48,546 nt of DNA from Mycolicibacterium sp. P9-64 (GTDB taxonomy: Bacteria > Actinomycetota > Actinomycetes > Mycobacteriales > Mycobacteriaceae): NCBI RefSeq assembly GCF_008329605.1, contig NZ_NPKO01000022.1, forward strand, positions 1 to 48,546. Direction: 5' to 3'. The notes beneath the pieces are model-generated. The model ran no database searches, was not told the DNA's origin, and saw only the letters and a program-made list of their open reading frames with translations. Positions 1-7,500 of the stretch are shown piece by piece. Position numbers and translations under genes: made by a program. Numbering within the stretch: the stretch's first letter is position 1; the number at the start of each line of letters is the position of its first letter.

Positions 1-126
1 CCCGCCGCCCTCACGCAGGGGTTGAGGGACTTCTTCGGCGCCCACACCTACGGCCGCACCGACGCCGACCCTGCCGCGCGCTTCCACACCCTGTGGAGCG
101 GCGACCGCACCGAGATCGAGGCCTGA
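1..126 (+). CDS. gnd1: 6-phosphogluconate dehydrogenase, C-terminal end (partial)
   Basis: Frame 1 is open from the left edge to a TGA at 124-126 and encodes the last 41 residues of a protein whose beginning lies outside the window. The residues include GLRDFFGAHTYGR and end in FHTLWSGDRTEIEA, which matches the C-terminal tail of decarboxylating 6-phosphogluconate dehydrogenase (oxidative pentose phosphate pathway, makes ribulose-5-phosphate, CO2 and NADPH). In M. tuberculosis gnd1 (Rv1844c) lies directly upstream of guaB1 in the same orientation, as here, which supports the call. Only 24 bp separate this stop from the guaB1 start. Confidence 0.85.
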   Translation, partial: PAALTQGLRDFFGAHTYGRTDADPAARFHTLWSGDRTEIEA

Positions 127-136
127 CGCGGCGAAC

Positions 137-142
137 TAGACT
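137..142 (+). promoter_or_regulatory. Candidate -10 element of guaB1
   Basis: TAGACT, a TANNNT mycobacterial -10 hexamer, ends 8 nt before the guaB1 ATG. The transcript would start at or within about 2 nt of the ATG, so a leaderless or near-leaderless mRNA is possible, although GAGG at 144-147 could act as a weak ribosome site on read-through transcripts from gnd1. No convincing -35 is seen. Confidence 0.4.
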
Positions 143-150
143 CGAGGTCG

Positions 151-1587
151 ATGAGATTTCTTGAAGGGCAGCGACCGCCCTACGACCTCACCTACAACGA
201 CGTCTTCATCGTCCCCGGTCGATCGGACGTGACGTCGCGGTTCGACGTCGATCTGTCGACCGTGGACGGGTCGGGCACCACCATTCCCGTGGTGGTCGCC
301 AACATGACGGCGGTGGCTGGTCGGCGGATGGCCGAGACGGTGGCGCGACGAGGTGGCATCGTCGTTCTGCCGCAAGACCTTCCGATCGCCGCCGTCAAGC
401 AGACCGTCGACTTCGTCAAGAGCCGCGACCTCGTCGTCGACACCCCGGTCGTGCTGTCGCCCGACGACTCGGTGTCCGACGCCACGGCGCTGATCCACAA
501 ACGGGCGCACGGCGCGGCGGTGGTGGTCGACGGCGACCGCCCGGTCGGCCTGGTCACCGAGGCCGCCTGCGCGGGCGTCGACCGGTTCGCCAGGGTGCGC
601 GACGTTGCGCTCTTCGACTTCGTCACCGCCCCCGCCGGTACCGACCCCCGCGAAGTGTTCGACCTGCTCGAACACGCGCCCGTCGACGTTGCGGTGATGA
701 CGGGGCCCGACGGCAGCCTTGCTGGTGTCCTCACCCGAACCGGAGCAGTCAGGGCGGGGATCTACGCACCTGCCGTCGACGCCTCGGGCAGGCTGCGCAT
801 CGCCGCGGCCGTCGGCATCAATGGCGACGTCGCCGCCAAGGCGCGTGCACTGGTCGAGGTCGGAGCCGACCTGCTGGTCATCGACACCGCCCACGGTCAC
901 CAGCTCAAGATGCTCGACGCCATCAAGGCGGTCGCGTCGCTGAATCTTGGTGTGCCGCTGGCCGCGGGCAACGTGGTGTCTGCCGAAGGCACCCGCGACC
1001 TGATCACTGCGGGCGCCTCGATCGTCAAGGTGGGTGTCGGCCCCGGTGCGATGTGCACCACGAGGATGATGACCGGCGTCGGAAGGCCGCAGTTCTCGGC
1101 GGTCGTCGAGTGTGCTTCTGCAGCAAGGCAACTCGGAGGCCACGTCTGGGCCGACGGCGGGGTCAGGCATCCGCGCGACGTGGCGCTCGCGCTGGCCGCT
1201 GGTGCGTCGAACGTGATGATCGGCTCGTGGTTTGCAGGCACCTACGAGTCGCCAGGTGACCTGATGGCCGACCGCGATGAGCGGCTGTACAAGGAGAGCT
1301 ACGGCATGGCGTCCAAACGCGCCGTCGCCGCACGGACCGCGGGCGACAGCATGTTCGACCGGGCTCGCAAGGGGCTGTTCGAGGAGGGCATCTCGACCTC
1401 GCGGATGGGTCTCGACCCGGCCCGAGGGGGCGTCGAGGACCTGCTGGACCACATCACCTCCGGCGTCCGCAGCACCTGCACGTACGTCGGCGCGGCAACC
1501 CTGCCCGAACTGCACGAGAAGGTCGTGCTCGGCGTGCAGTCCGCAGCCGGATTCGCCGAGGGACACCCGCTTCCGACCGGTTGGTGA
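151..1587 (+). CDS. guaB1: GuaB1-type GMP reductase (IMPDH/GMPR family)
   Basis: 478-residue TIM-barrel enzyme of the IMP dehydrogenase/GMP reductase family. The barrel is interrupted by a CBS pair (about residues 95-205). The flexible catalytic loop carries the nucleophile, Cys302, in GVGPGAMCTTRMMTGVG, followed by the GASNVMIGSWFAG phosphate-binding region and a Tyr-rich flap (RLYKESYGMASKR). Mycobacterial GuaB1 has been shown to convert GMP to IMP with NADPH, a purine salvage step, with the CBS domains sensing nucleotides; this assignment is by family. The ATG at 151 gives the conserved N-terminus MRFLEGQRPPYDLTYNDVF. It is the Rv1843c ortholog by position. It follows gnd1 and precedes the CNNM pair in one orientation, so co-transcription is likely. 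Confidence 0.93.
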   Translation: MRFLEGQRPPYDLTYNDVFIVPGRSDVTSRFDVDLSTVDGSGTTIPVVVANMTAVAGRRMAETVARRGGIVVLPQDLPIAAVKQTVDFVKSRDLVVDTPVVLSPDDSVSDATALIHKRAHGAAVVVDGDRPVGLVTEAACAGVDRFARVRDVALFDFVTAPAGTDPREVFDLLEHAPVDVAVMTGPDGSLAGVLTRTGAVRAGIYAPAVDASGRLRIAAAVGINGDVAAKARALVEVGADLLVIDTAHGHQLKMLDAIKAVASLNLGVPLAAGNVVSAEGTRDLITAGASIVKVGVGPGAMCTTRMMTGVGRPQFSAVVECASAARQLGGHVWADGGVRHPRDVALALAAGASNVMIGSWFAGTYESPGDLMADRDERLYKESYGMASKRAVAARTAGDSMFDRARKGLFEEGISTSRMGLDPARGGVEDLLDHITSGVRSTCTYVGAATLPELHEKVVLGVQSAAGFAEGHPLPTGW

Positions 1588-1654
1588 CCCAGCACACCCG
1601 TTGCCACCCGCTAACATGGTTTCCTTACCACCCCGGCTGAAGGAAAGGGATCAC

Positions 1655-1825
1655 GTGCCGCAGGCACCCGTGGAGGCCCCCGCGTCTGACCGGGCCGTCG
1701 GGTCCGAGCCGACCGCCCGCGAACCTCAGGACGCCGAACCCTCCAGTAGTCAGCCGGGCATCAGACCCGGCGAAACCCCCGCGTGGCATCCGGGGCGAGC
1801 GAAGCGACGGGGAATTCTCCGATGA
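1655..1825 (+). CDS. Small proline/glutamate-rich ORF coupled to the CNNM gene
   Basis: A GTG at 1655 lies 5 nt after a strong Shine-Dalgarno (AAGGAAAGGG, 1640-1649) and opens a 56-codon ORF ending in TGA 1823-1825. The stop overlaps the ATG of the downstream CNNM gene as ATGA. The peptide starts MPQAPVEAPASDRAVGSEPT, is rich in Pro, Ala, Glu and Ser with no hydrophobic segment, and ends in a basic stretch (GRAKRRGILR) encoded by the dispersed repeat at 1791-1814. I do not recognise it. It may be a translated leader that couples ribosomes to the membrane-protein gene, or simply untranslated 5' leader. The strong ribosome site and exact overlap favour translation. Confidence 0.45.
   Translation: MPQAPVEAPASDRAVGSEPTAREPQDAEPSSSQPGIRPGETPAWHPGRAKRRGILR
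1791..1814. repeat. Dispersed GCGAGCGAAGCGAC repeat, copy 1
   Basis: A 24-bp stretch with core GCGAGCGAAGCGACGGG. The same sequence, one G shorter, occurs on the opposite strand at 7548-7570, and a 17-bp core recurs at 39031-39052. A partial copy is at 16426-16441. Here it sits 7-31 bp before the CNNM start and supplies its GGGGAA ribosome-binding stretch. Confidence 0.6.
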
Positions 1826-3180
1826 GCTTCGGCCTCACCATGCTCGCCCTTCTCGGTTTCATCGTGCTCACTGCAGGAACCGCGCTGTTCGTGGCAGCCG
1901 AATTCTCGCTGACGGCGCTGGAACGCAGCACCGTCGACGCCAATGCGCGCACCGGCAAGCGTCGCGACAAGCTGGTGCAGCGCGCGCACCGAACACTGTC
2001 GTTTCAGCTGTCCGGCGCGCAGGTCGGCATCTCGATCACCACGCTGATCACCGGTTACCTCGCCGAGCCGTTGCTCGCGCACCTCTTCGAACCCGGCTTC
2101 AGCGCACTCGCGCTGCCGCCGAACGTCGCGAAAGGCATTGCCCTCGCGCTGGCGCTGCTCATCGCCACCTCGGTGTCGATGGTGTTCGGCGAGTTGGTCG
2201 CCCAGTACCTCGCCATCGCCAAGCCGCTGGCCACCGCACGCGTGGTGGCAGGCCCTCAGCTGCTGTTCTCCATGGCCACCACCCCATTGATCAAGTCGAC
2301 CAACGGCACCGCGAACTGGATCCTGCGCCGCGTTGGCATCGAGCCTGCCGAGGAGTTGCGGTCGGCGCGATCACCGCAGGAGCTGGTGTCGCTGGTGCGC
2401 AACTCCGCGCGCCAGGGCTCGCTCGACCTCTCGACGGCCACGCTGGTGGACCGGTCGCTTCGGTTCGGCACCCGCACTGCGGAAGAACTGATGACACCCC
2501 GCTCGACCATCGAGGCCCTGCAATCCGATGACACCGTCGCCGACCTGGTGGCGAAGGCGATGGAGACCGGCTTCTCCCGCTTCCCGATCGTCGAGGGCGA
2601 CCTCGACGAGACCGTCGGCATCGTGCACGTCAAACAGGTCTTCGAGGTACCGCCGGAGGATCGGTCAACCACCAAGCTGGCGACCTTGGCGCTGCCCGTT
2701 CCGACGGTGCCATCGACCCTCGACGGTGATGCCGTGATGACCCAGATCCGGGCCAACGGCCTGCAGACCGCTCTGGTGGTCGACGAGTACGGCGGTACCG
2801 CGGGCATGGTCACGGTCGAGGACCTCATCGAAGAGATCGTCGGTGACGTTCGAGACGAGCACGACGACGCGACCCCCGACGTCGTCGAGACGCGCAACGG
2901 CTGGCAGGTCTCTGGGCTGCTGCGCATCGACGAGGTCGACACCGAAACGCCGTTCCGGGCACCCGAGGGCGAGTACGAAACCATCGGCGGCCTGGTGCTC
3001 CAGGAACTCGGCCACATTCCGGTCGAGGGCGAGTCGGTGGAGCTCGCCGAGTTCGACCCCGACGCCGCAGTCGACCGTCCGGTGCACTGGCAGGCGACCG
3101 TCGAGCGGATGGACGGCCGCCGCATCGACCTGATCAAGCTGGTCAGGCTCGCCCCCGAGGAGAAGTCCGCCGATGAATGA
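1822..3180 (+). CDS. CNNM/CorC-type membrane protein with DUF21, CBS pair and CorC_HlyC domains
   Basis: Ortholog by position of Rv1842c, usually annotated as hemolysin-like or magnesium/cobalt efflux. The 452-residue protein has an N-terminal DUF21 transmembrane domain (about residues 1-190, hydrophobic segments starting FGLTMLALLGFIVLTAGTAL), a CBS pair (about 205-340, ending in DEYGGTAGMVTVEDLIEEIVGD) and a C-terminal CorC_HlyC domain (about 355-445). CNNM relatives move or sense Mg2+ with CBS domains binding ATP-Mg; substrate here is inferred. I chose ATG 1822 over GTG 1783 because GGGGAA lies 7 nt upstream and the DUF21 helix begins at once. The next gene overlaps by 8 bp (ATG 3173 inside the end), so the two are translationally coupled and may form a hetero-oligomer. 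Confidence 0.88.
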   Translation: MSFGLTMLALLGFIVLTAGTALFVAAEFSLTALERSTVDANARTGKRRDKLVQRAHRTLSFQLSGAQVGISITTLITGYLAEPLLAHLFEPGFSALALPPNVAKGIALALALLIATSVSMVFGELVAQYLAIAKPLATARVVAGPQLLFSMATTPLIKSTNGTANWILRRVGIEPAEELRSARSPQELVSLVRNSARQGSLDLSTATLVDRSLRFGTRTAEELMTPRSTIEALQSDDTVADLVAKAMETGFSRFPIVEGDLDETVGIVHVKQVFEVPPEDRSTTKLATLALPVPTVPSTLDGDAVMTQIRANGLQTALVVDEYGGTAGMVTVEDLIEEIVGDVRDEHDDATPDVVETRNGWQVSGLLRIDEVDTETPFRAPEGEYETIGGLVLQELGHIPVEGESVELAEFDPDAAVDRPVHWQATVERMDGRRIDLIKLVRLAPEEKSADE

Positions 3181-4225
3181 CCTTCTCGGCGTGCTGCTGA
3201 CGGTGTTGCTGCTCGGCGCCAACGCCTTCTTCGTCGCGGCGGAGTTCGCGCTGATTTCGGCGCGTCGCGACCGGCTCGAAGCGCTCGCCGAACAGGGCAA
3301 GCGCAGTGCCGTCACCGTCATGCGAGCCGGGCAGAACTTGTCGCTGATGCTGGCGGGCGCGCAGCTCGGCATCACGGTGTGCTCGATCCTGCTCGGCCGC
3401 GTCGGTGAGCCTGCCGTCGCCCACCTGCTCGAGACGCCGTTCGATCTGCTTGGCGTGCCCGATGCCGTGCTGCACACGGTGTCGTTCCTCGTCGCGATCA
3501 CGGTCGTCGTGGTGCTGCACGTGCTTCTCGGTGAGATGGTGCCGAAGAACATCGCGATCGCCGGGCCCGAATCGGCCGCAATGCTGCTGGTCCCGCCCTA
3601 CCTGCTGTGGATTCGGGTTGCGCGCCCGTTCATCGCGTTCTACGACTGGTGCGCGAAGCTGACGCTGCGCATGGTCGGCGTCGAGGCGAAGAACGAGCTC
3701 GAGAACACGGTGTCGATGATCGAGCTGTCCGAAATGATCGCCGAGTCCGTGTCCGAGGGGCTGCTCGACCCCGAGGAGCACAGTCGGCTGTCGAGGGCGT
3801 TGCAGATCCGCACGCGCAGCGTGGCCGACGTTGCCGTGCCGGTCAACGACATTCACGCGGTACCCGCCGCCGCGGACGGCTTGGGGCCGACCGTCGCGGC
3901 CATCAAACAGGCCCTCGCCGAGACCGGCTACTCCAGGTTTCCCGTAGTCGATCAGGCCGGCCGATTCACCGGCTACGTGCACATCAAGGACGTGCTGTCG
4001 CTCGTCGACGATCCCGACGCCGTCGTCGACCCGTCCATGGTGCGGGCTCTGCCACGGGTGCTCGCGACGTTGCCGCTGCCCGACGCCCTGTCGCGGCTGC
4101 GGCGCGACAACAGCCATCTCGCGCTCGTCACCAGCGCCGACGACCAGGTGACCGCAATGGTGACGCTGGAAGACCTGGTCGAGGATCTGGTGGGTACCGT
4201 TCGCGACGGAACCCACCGTGTCTGA
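3173..4225 (+). CDS. CNNM-family membrane protein with DUF21 and CBS pair, no CorC domain
   Basis: 350-residue paralog of the preceding protein and ortholog by position of Rv1841c. It starts with MNDLLGVLLTVLLLGANAFF, continues through a DUF21 membrane domain with the FVAAEFALISARRDRLE signature (about residues 15-30) and HVLLGEMVPKNIAIAGPESA (about 120-140), then a CBS pair (about 220-345). It ends in VTLEDLVEDLVGTVRD and so lacks the CorC_HlyC domain that the upstream partner carries. A long/short pair of CNNM proteins encoded in overlap suggests a heteromeric Mg2+ (or related divalent) transporter or sensor in the plasma membrane. Starts at ATG 3173 within the upstream gene; the following GTG start at 4218 overlaps its end by 8 bp. 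Confidence 0.87.
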   Translation: MNDLLGVLLTVLLLGANAFFVAAEFALISARRDRLEALAEQGKRSAVTVMRAGQNLSLMLAGAQLGITVCSILLGRVGEPAVAHLLETPFDLLGVPDAVLHTVSFLVAITVVVVLHVLLGEMVPKNIAIAGPESAAMLLVPPYLLWIRVARPFIAFYDWCAKLTLRMVGVEAKNELENTVSMIELSEMIAESVSEGLLDPEEHSRLSRALQIRTRSVADVAVPVNDIHAVPAAADGLGPTVAAIKQALAETGYSRFPVVDQAGRFTGYVHIKDVLSLVDDPDAVVDPSMVRALPRVLATLPLPDALSRLRRDNSHLALVTSADDQVTAMVTLEDLVEDLVGTVRDGTHRV

Positions 4226-5117
4226 GCGGGTACTCGACTCAGTCGACCTCACGTCCGTGCTCGACGAAGCCGAGTGGACCGAGCGCGAACGGTTGCACGC
4301 CGAGCGGGTGGACCGCTTCGTCGAACCGCACCTGCTCCGCGCCCGGCGTGGCGAAGCTCACCCGGTCTGGGATTTCCTGTTCAGTTACTACAGCCTGAAG
4401 CCGCGCCAGCTGCGTCGTTGGCACCCCGGATACGGCGTGGCGCTGGGTGGCGCGGCGGCGGACCGGTTCCGCGAGCGCAGTGGCTACGGCACGGTCGGCT
4501 CGGCCGTGACCGTCACGCACGAGCATTTGCTGGCCCGCATCAAGACGGTCCAGTTCATCGCCGATCTCGTGCACGCCACCATCCGCCGGCCCGCCCGGCT
4601 GAACTGCTTCGGCCTGCACGAATGGGCGATGGTCTACCGCTCCAGCAACGTCAGACACCAGGTCCCGCTGCGCCTCGGCGCTGCCGCAACCGACGCAGTG
4701 GTCGAGTCGATGCCGTTGCGCTGCAGCCATTTCGACGCCTACCGGTTCTTCACCGAACCCGCAGTGCCGCGCAACGCCGAACCGCTGAGCAGGGAGTCTC
4801 AGGTCGCCACCGAACAACCCGGGTGCGTGCACGCGAACATGGATCTCTACAAGTTTTGTGGAAAACTGGGACCGCTGGTGGAGTCGAGCTTGCTCGTGGA
4901 CTGTCTCGACCTCGCCGCCGACGCACGCGAGCTGGACATGCGTGCGAGCCCGTACGACCTCACCGGATATGGTTTCGAGCCGATTGCCATCGAAACCTCG
5001 GCAGGGCGCGCCGAGTACGTCCGCGCCCAGCAGAACGTCGCCGAGCGTGCGGCACCCCTGCGGGCGGCGTTGGCCGACCGGTGTGACCTGCTGCTCACCA
5101 CGGTGCGGGACGATTAG
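4218..5117 (+). CDS. Conserved actinobacterial protein, often annotated 3-methyladenine DNA glycosylase
   Basis: 299 residues starting at GTG 4218, overlapping the CNNM stop by 8 bp. The sequence has a motif region FLEPHLLRARRG..PVWDFLFSYYSLKPRQLRRWHPGYG-like (residues about 34-75), HEWAMVYR (about 134-141) and a Cys/His-containing centre (CSHFDAYRFF, HANMDLYKFCGKLGPL). I recall this family being labelled 3-methyladenine DNA glycosylase in mycobacterial genomes, but I see no helix-hairpin-helix or AAG fold motif that proves it, so function is uncertain. Conserved His/Asp/Tyr residues suggest an enzyme. No transmembrane segment. Its coupling to two Mg2+-related CNNM genes is unexplained. Confidence 0.7.
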   Translation: MSERVLDSVDLTSVLDEAEWTERERLHAERVDRFVEPHLLRARRGEAHPVWDFLFSYYSLKPRQLRRWHPGYGVALGGAAADRFRERSGYGTVGSAVTVTHEHLLARIKTVQFIADLVHATIRRPARLNCFGLHEWAMVYRSSNVRHQVPLRLGAAATDAVVESMPLRCSHFDAYRFFTEPAVPRNAEPLSRESQVATEQPGCVHANMDLYKFCGKLGPLVESSLLVDCLDLAADARELDMRASPYDLTGYGFEPIAIETSAGRAEYVRAQQNVAERAAPLRAALADRCDLLLTTVRDD

Positions 5118-5141
5118 CTGGGGTTACCCCACGGGTAAGCT
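5114..5141 (+). promoter_or_regulatory. Candidate glcB promoter with GGGGTTACCCC inverted repeat
   Basis: A -10-like TAAGCT (5136-5141) is preceded by TTAGCT (5114-5119) at 16 nt, giving a leader of roughly 22 nt with a good GGGAGG ribosome site at 5156-5161. The spacer contains the short inverted repeat GGGG-TTA-CCCC (5120-5130). The upstream stop codon lies inside the -35 region. Confidence 0.4.
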
Positions 5142-5169
5142 GGATCGACGCTTTAGGGAGGAAACATCA

Positions 5170-7407
5170 ATGTCTGAGCCCACCCCGCTACGCCCGCCCG
5201 CGACTGATCGCGTGACCGTCGGCAATCTGCGGGTCGCCAAGGTGCTGCACGACTTCGTGACCAACGAGGCCTTGCCTGGCACCGGAGTGGATCCGGAGAG
5301 CTTCTGGGCGGGCGTCGACAAGGTGGTCACCGACCTTGCGCCCAAGAACCAGGATCTTCTTGCCCGCCGCGACGACCTACAGGCGCAGATCGACAAGTGG
5401 CATCGTCAGCGCGTCATCGGAGCCTTCGAGCCCGCCGAGTACCAGGCGTTCCTCACCGAAATCGGCTACCTGCAGCCCGAGCCCGCCGACTTCACCATCA
5501 CCACCTCAAACGTCGACGACGAGATCACCAGCACCGCAGGACCCCAGCTGGTGGTGCCCATCCTGAACGCGCGATTCGCGCTCAACGCATCCAACGCGCG
5601 GTGGGGATCGCTGTACGACGCGCTGTACGGCACCGACGTGATCTCCGAGGCCGACGGCGCGGAGAAGGGCAGCAGCTACAACCGGGTGCGCGGCGACAAG
5701 GTGATCGCCTACGCCCGCAACTTCCTCGACGACGCCGTGCCGCTGGCGTCGGGCACGTGGGCCGAAGCGAAGGGGCTGAAGATTGACGACGGTCAGCTCC
5801 TCATCGAGCTCGGTGACGACCTGTCGACCGGACTGTCGCAACCCGAGAAGTTCATCGGCTACACCGGCGAGCTGGGCTCCCCCACGTGGTCGGTGCTGCT
5901 GAAGAACCACGGCCTGCACATCGAGATCCTCATCGACCCCGACTCCCCCGTCGGTTCTACCGACGCCGCAGGCATCAAGGACGTCGTGCTCGAGTCCGCG
6001 ATCACCACGATCATGGACTTCGAGGACTCGATCGCCGCTGTCGATGCCGACGACAAGGTCCTCGGCTACCGCAACTGGCTCGGCCTCAACCGCGGTGACC
6101 TGACCGAAGAGGTCAGCAAGGGCGACAAGACGTTCACCCGCGTGCTCAACCAGGACCGTACCTACACCGCGGCCGACGGCGAGTCCGAGCTGACCCTGCC
6201 AGGCCGCAGCCTGCTGTTCGTGCGCAACGTCGGCCATCTGATGACGAACGACGCGATCGTGGACGCCGAAGGCGCGGAGGTGCCCGAGGGCATCCAGGAC
6301 GCGTTGTTCACCGGGCTCATCGCGATGCACGGGCTGAAGGGCTCGGATGACAACGATGGGGCCAACGGTCCTCTCATCAACAGCCGCACCGGCTCGGTCT
6401 ACATCGTGAAGCCGAAGATGCACGGGCCCGACGAGGTCGCGTTCACCTGCGAGCTGTTCAGCCGCGTCGAGGACGTGCTCGGCCTGCCTCAGGCCACGCT
6501 CAAGGTCGGCATCATGGACGAGGAACGGCGCACCACGCTCAACCTCAAGGCCTCCATCAAGGCGGCTGCCGACCGGGTGGTGTTCATCAACACCGGCTTC
6601 CTCGACCGCACCGGCGACGAGATCCACACCTCCATGGAGGCCGGGCCGATGATCCGCAAGGGCGCGATGAAGAGCCAGCCCTGGATCAAGGCCTACGAGG
6701 ACGCCAACGTCGACACCGGACTTGCCGCAGGCCTTTCCGGACGCGCCCAGATCGGCAAGGGCATGTGGGCCATGACCGACCTGATGGCCGACATGGTCGA
6801 GCAGAAGATCGGCCAGCCCAAGGCCGGCGCCACCACCGCGTGGGTGCCATCGCCCACCGCGGCGACGCTGCACGCGATGCACTACCACCAGGTGGACGTC
6901 TTCGAGGTGCAGAAGGAGCTCGCCGGAAAGAAGCGGGCGACCATCGACGAGCTGCTGACCATCCCGTTGGCCAGCGAGCTGGCATGGGCGCCGGAGGAGA
7001 TCCGCGAAGAGGTCGACAACAACTGCCAGTCGATCCTCGGCTACGTCGTGCGCTGGATCGACGCGGGTGTCGGCTGTTCCAAGGTACCCGACATCCACAA
7101 CGTCGCCCTGATGGAGGACCGCGCCACGCTGCGGATCTCGAGCCAGCTGTTGGCCAACTGGTTGCGCCACGGCGTCATCACCACCGAGGACGTCAAGGCC
7201 AGCCTGCGCAGGATGGCCGCCGTCGTCGACGAGCAGAACGCCGGTGACCCGAGCTACCTGCCGATGGCTCCCGACCCCGAGGCCAGCATCGCGTTCGAAG
7301 CCGCTCAGGAGCTGATCCTGTCGGGCGCCGAACAGCCCAACGGCTACACCGAACCAATCCTGCACCGGCGCCGCCGCGAGTTCAAAGCCCGTAACTCCGG
7401 TCAGTGA
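5170..7407 (+). CDS. glcB: Malate synthase G
   Basis: Condenses glyoxylate with acetyl-CoA to malate, the second step of the glyoxylate shunt, in the cytosol. The 745-residue protein aligns by eye along its whole length with M. tuberculosis GlcB (741 aa), which has a shorter N-terminus. Motifs include PQLVVPILNARFALNA, TTIMDFEDSIAAVDADDK, PLINSRTGSVYIVKPKMHGP, TGDEIHTSMEAGPM and GCSKVPDIHNVALMEDRATL. Cys636 and the catalytic base Asp650 correspond to Cys619 and Asp633 of the tuberculosis enzyme. ATG 5170 follows GGGAGGAAACATCA, a strong ribosome site. An unrelated, longer reading from 4858 in this frame crosses the previous gene and is not the start. With gcvP/gcvH nearby, the locus links glycine and glyoxylate use. 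Confidence 0.97.
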   Translation: MSEPTPLRPPATDRVTVGNLRVAKVLHDFVTNEALPGTGVDPESFWAGVDKVVTDLAPKNQDLLARRDDLQAQIDKWHRQRVIGAFEPAEYQAFLTEIGYLQPEPADFTITTSNVDDEITSTAGPQLVVPILNARFALNASNARWGSLYDALYGTDVISEADGAEKGSSYNRVRGDKVIAYARNFLDDAVPLASGTWAEAKGLKIDDGQLLIELGDDLSTGLSQPEKFIGYTGELGSPTWSVLLKNHGLHIEILIDPDSPVGSTDAAGIKDVVLESAITTIMDFEDSIAAVDADDKVLGYRNWLGLNRGDLTEEVSKGDKTFTRVLNQDRTYTAADGESELTLPGRSLLFVRNVGHLMTNDAIVDAEGAEVPEGIQDALFTGLIAMHGLKGSDDNDGANGPLINSRTGSVYIVKPKMHGPDEVAFTCELFSRVEDVLGLPQATLKVGIMDEERRTTLNLKASIKAAADRVVFINTGFLDRTGDEIHTSMEAGPMIRKGAMKSQPWIKAYEDANVDTGLAAGLSGRAQIGKGMWAMTDLMADMVEQKIGQPKAGATTAWVPSPTAATLHAMHYHQVDVFEVQKELAGKKRATIDELLTIPLASELAWAPEEIREEVDNNCQSILGYVVRWIDAGVGCSKVPDIHNVALMEDRATLRISSQLLANWLRHGVITTEDVKASLRRMAAVVDEQNAGDPSYLPMAPDPEASIAFEAAQELILSGAEQPNGYTEPILHRRRREFKARNSGQ

Positions 7408-7413
7408 CTAGAC
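7408..7413 (+). promoter_or_regulatory. Candidate -10 element of the VWA-protein gene
   Basis: TAGACT immediately after the glcB stop. A start near 7420 would leave a leader of about 80 nt containing GAAGGCCCGTCCTTC, able to form a small hairpin, before the ribosome site region 7481-7499. Confidence 0.3.
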
Positions 7414-7500
7414 TTTGGCCGAACCGAAGGCCCGTCCTTCGAATGATCAGCCAAAGCGGCGCAAGCCAGCACGACGAGCAAAGGAGTACAGGGGTTAGGA

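Noticed and set aside
136..1617. 493-codon open frame opposite guaB1
   Set aside because: Antisense shadow of a well-conserved gene in GC-rich DNA; product is low-complexity His/Arg/Gly-rich with no recognisable domain.
5506..7365. 619-codon open frame opposite glcB
   Set aside because: Lies entirely antisense to malate synthase; no domain, no ribosome site.
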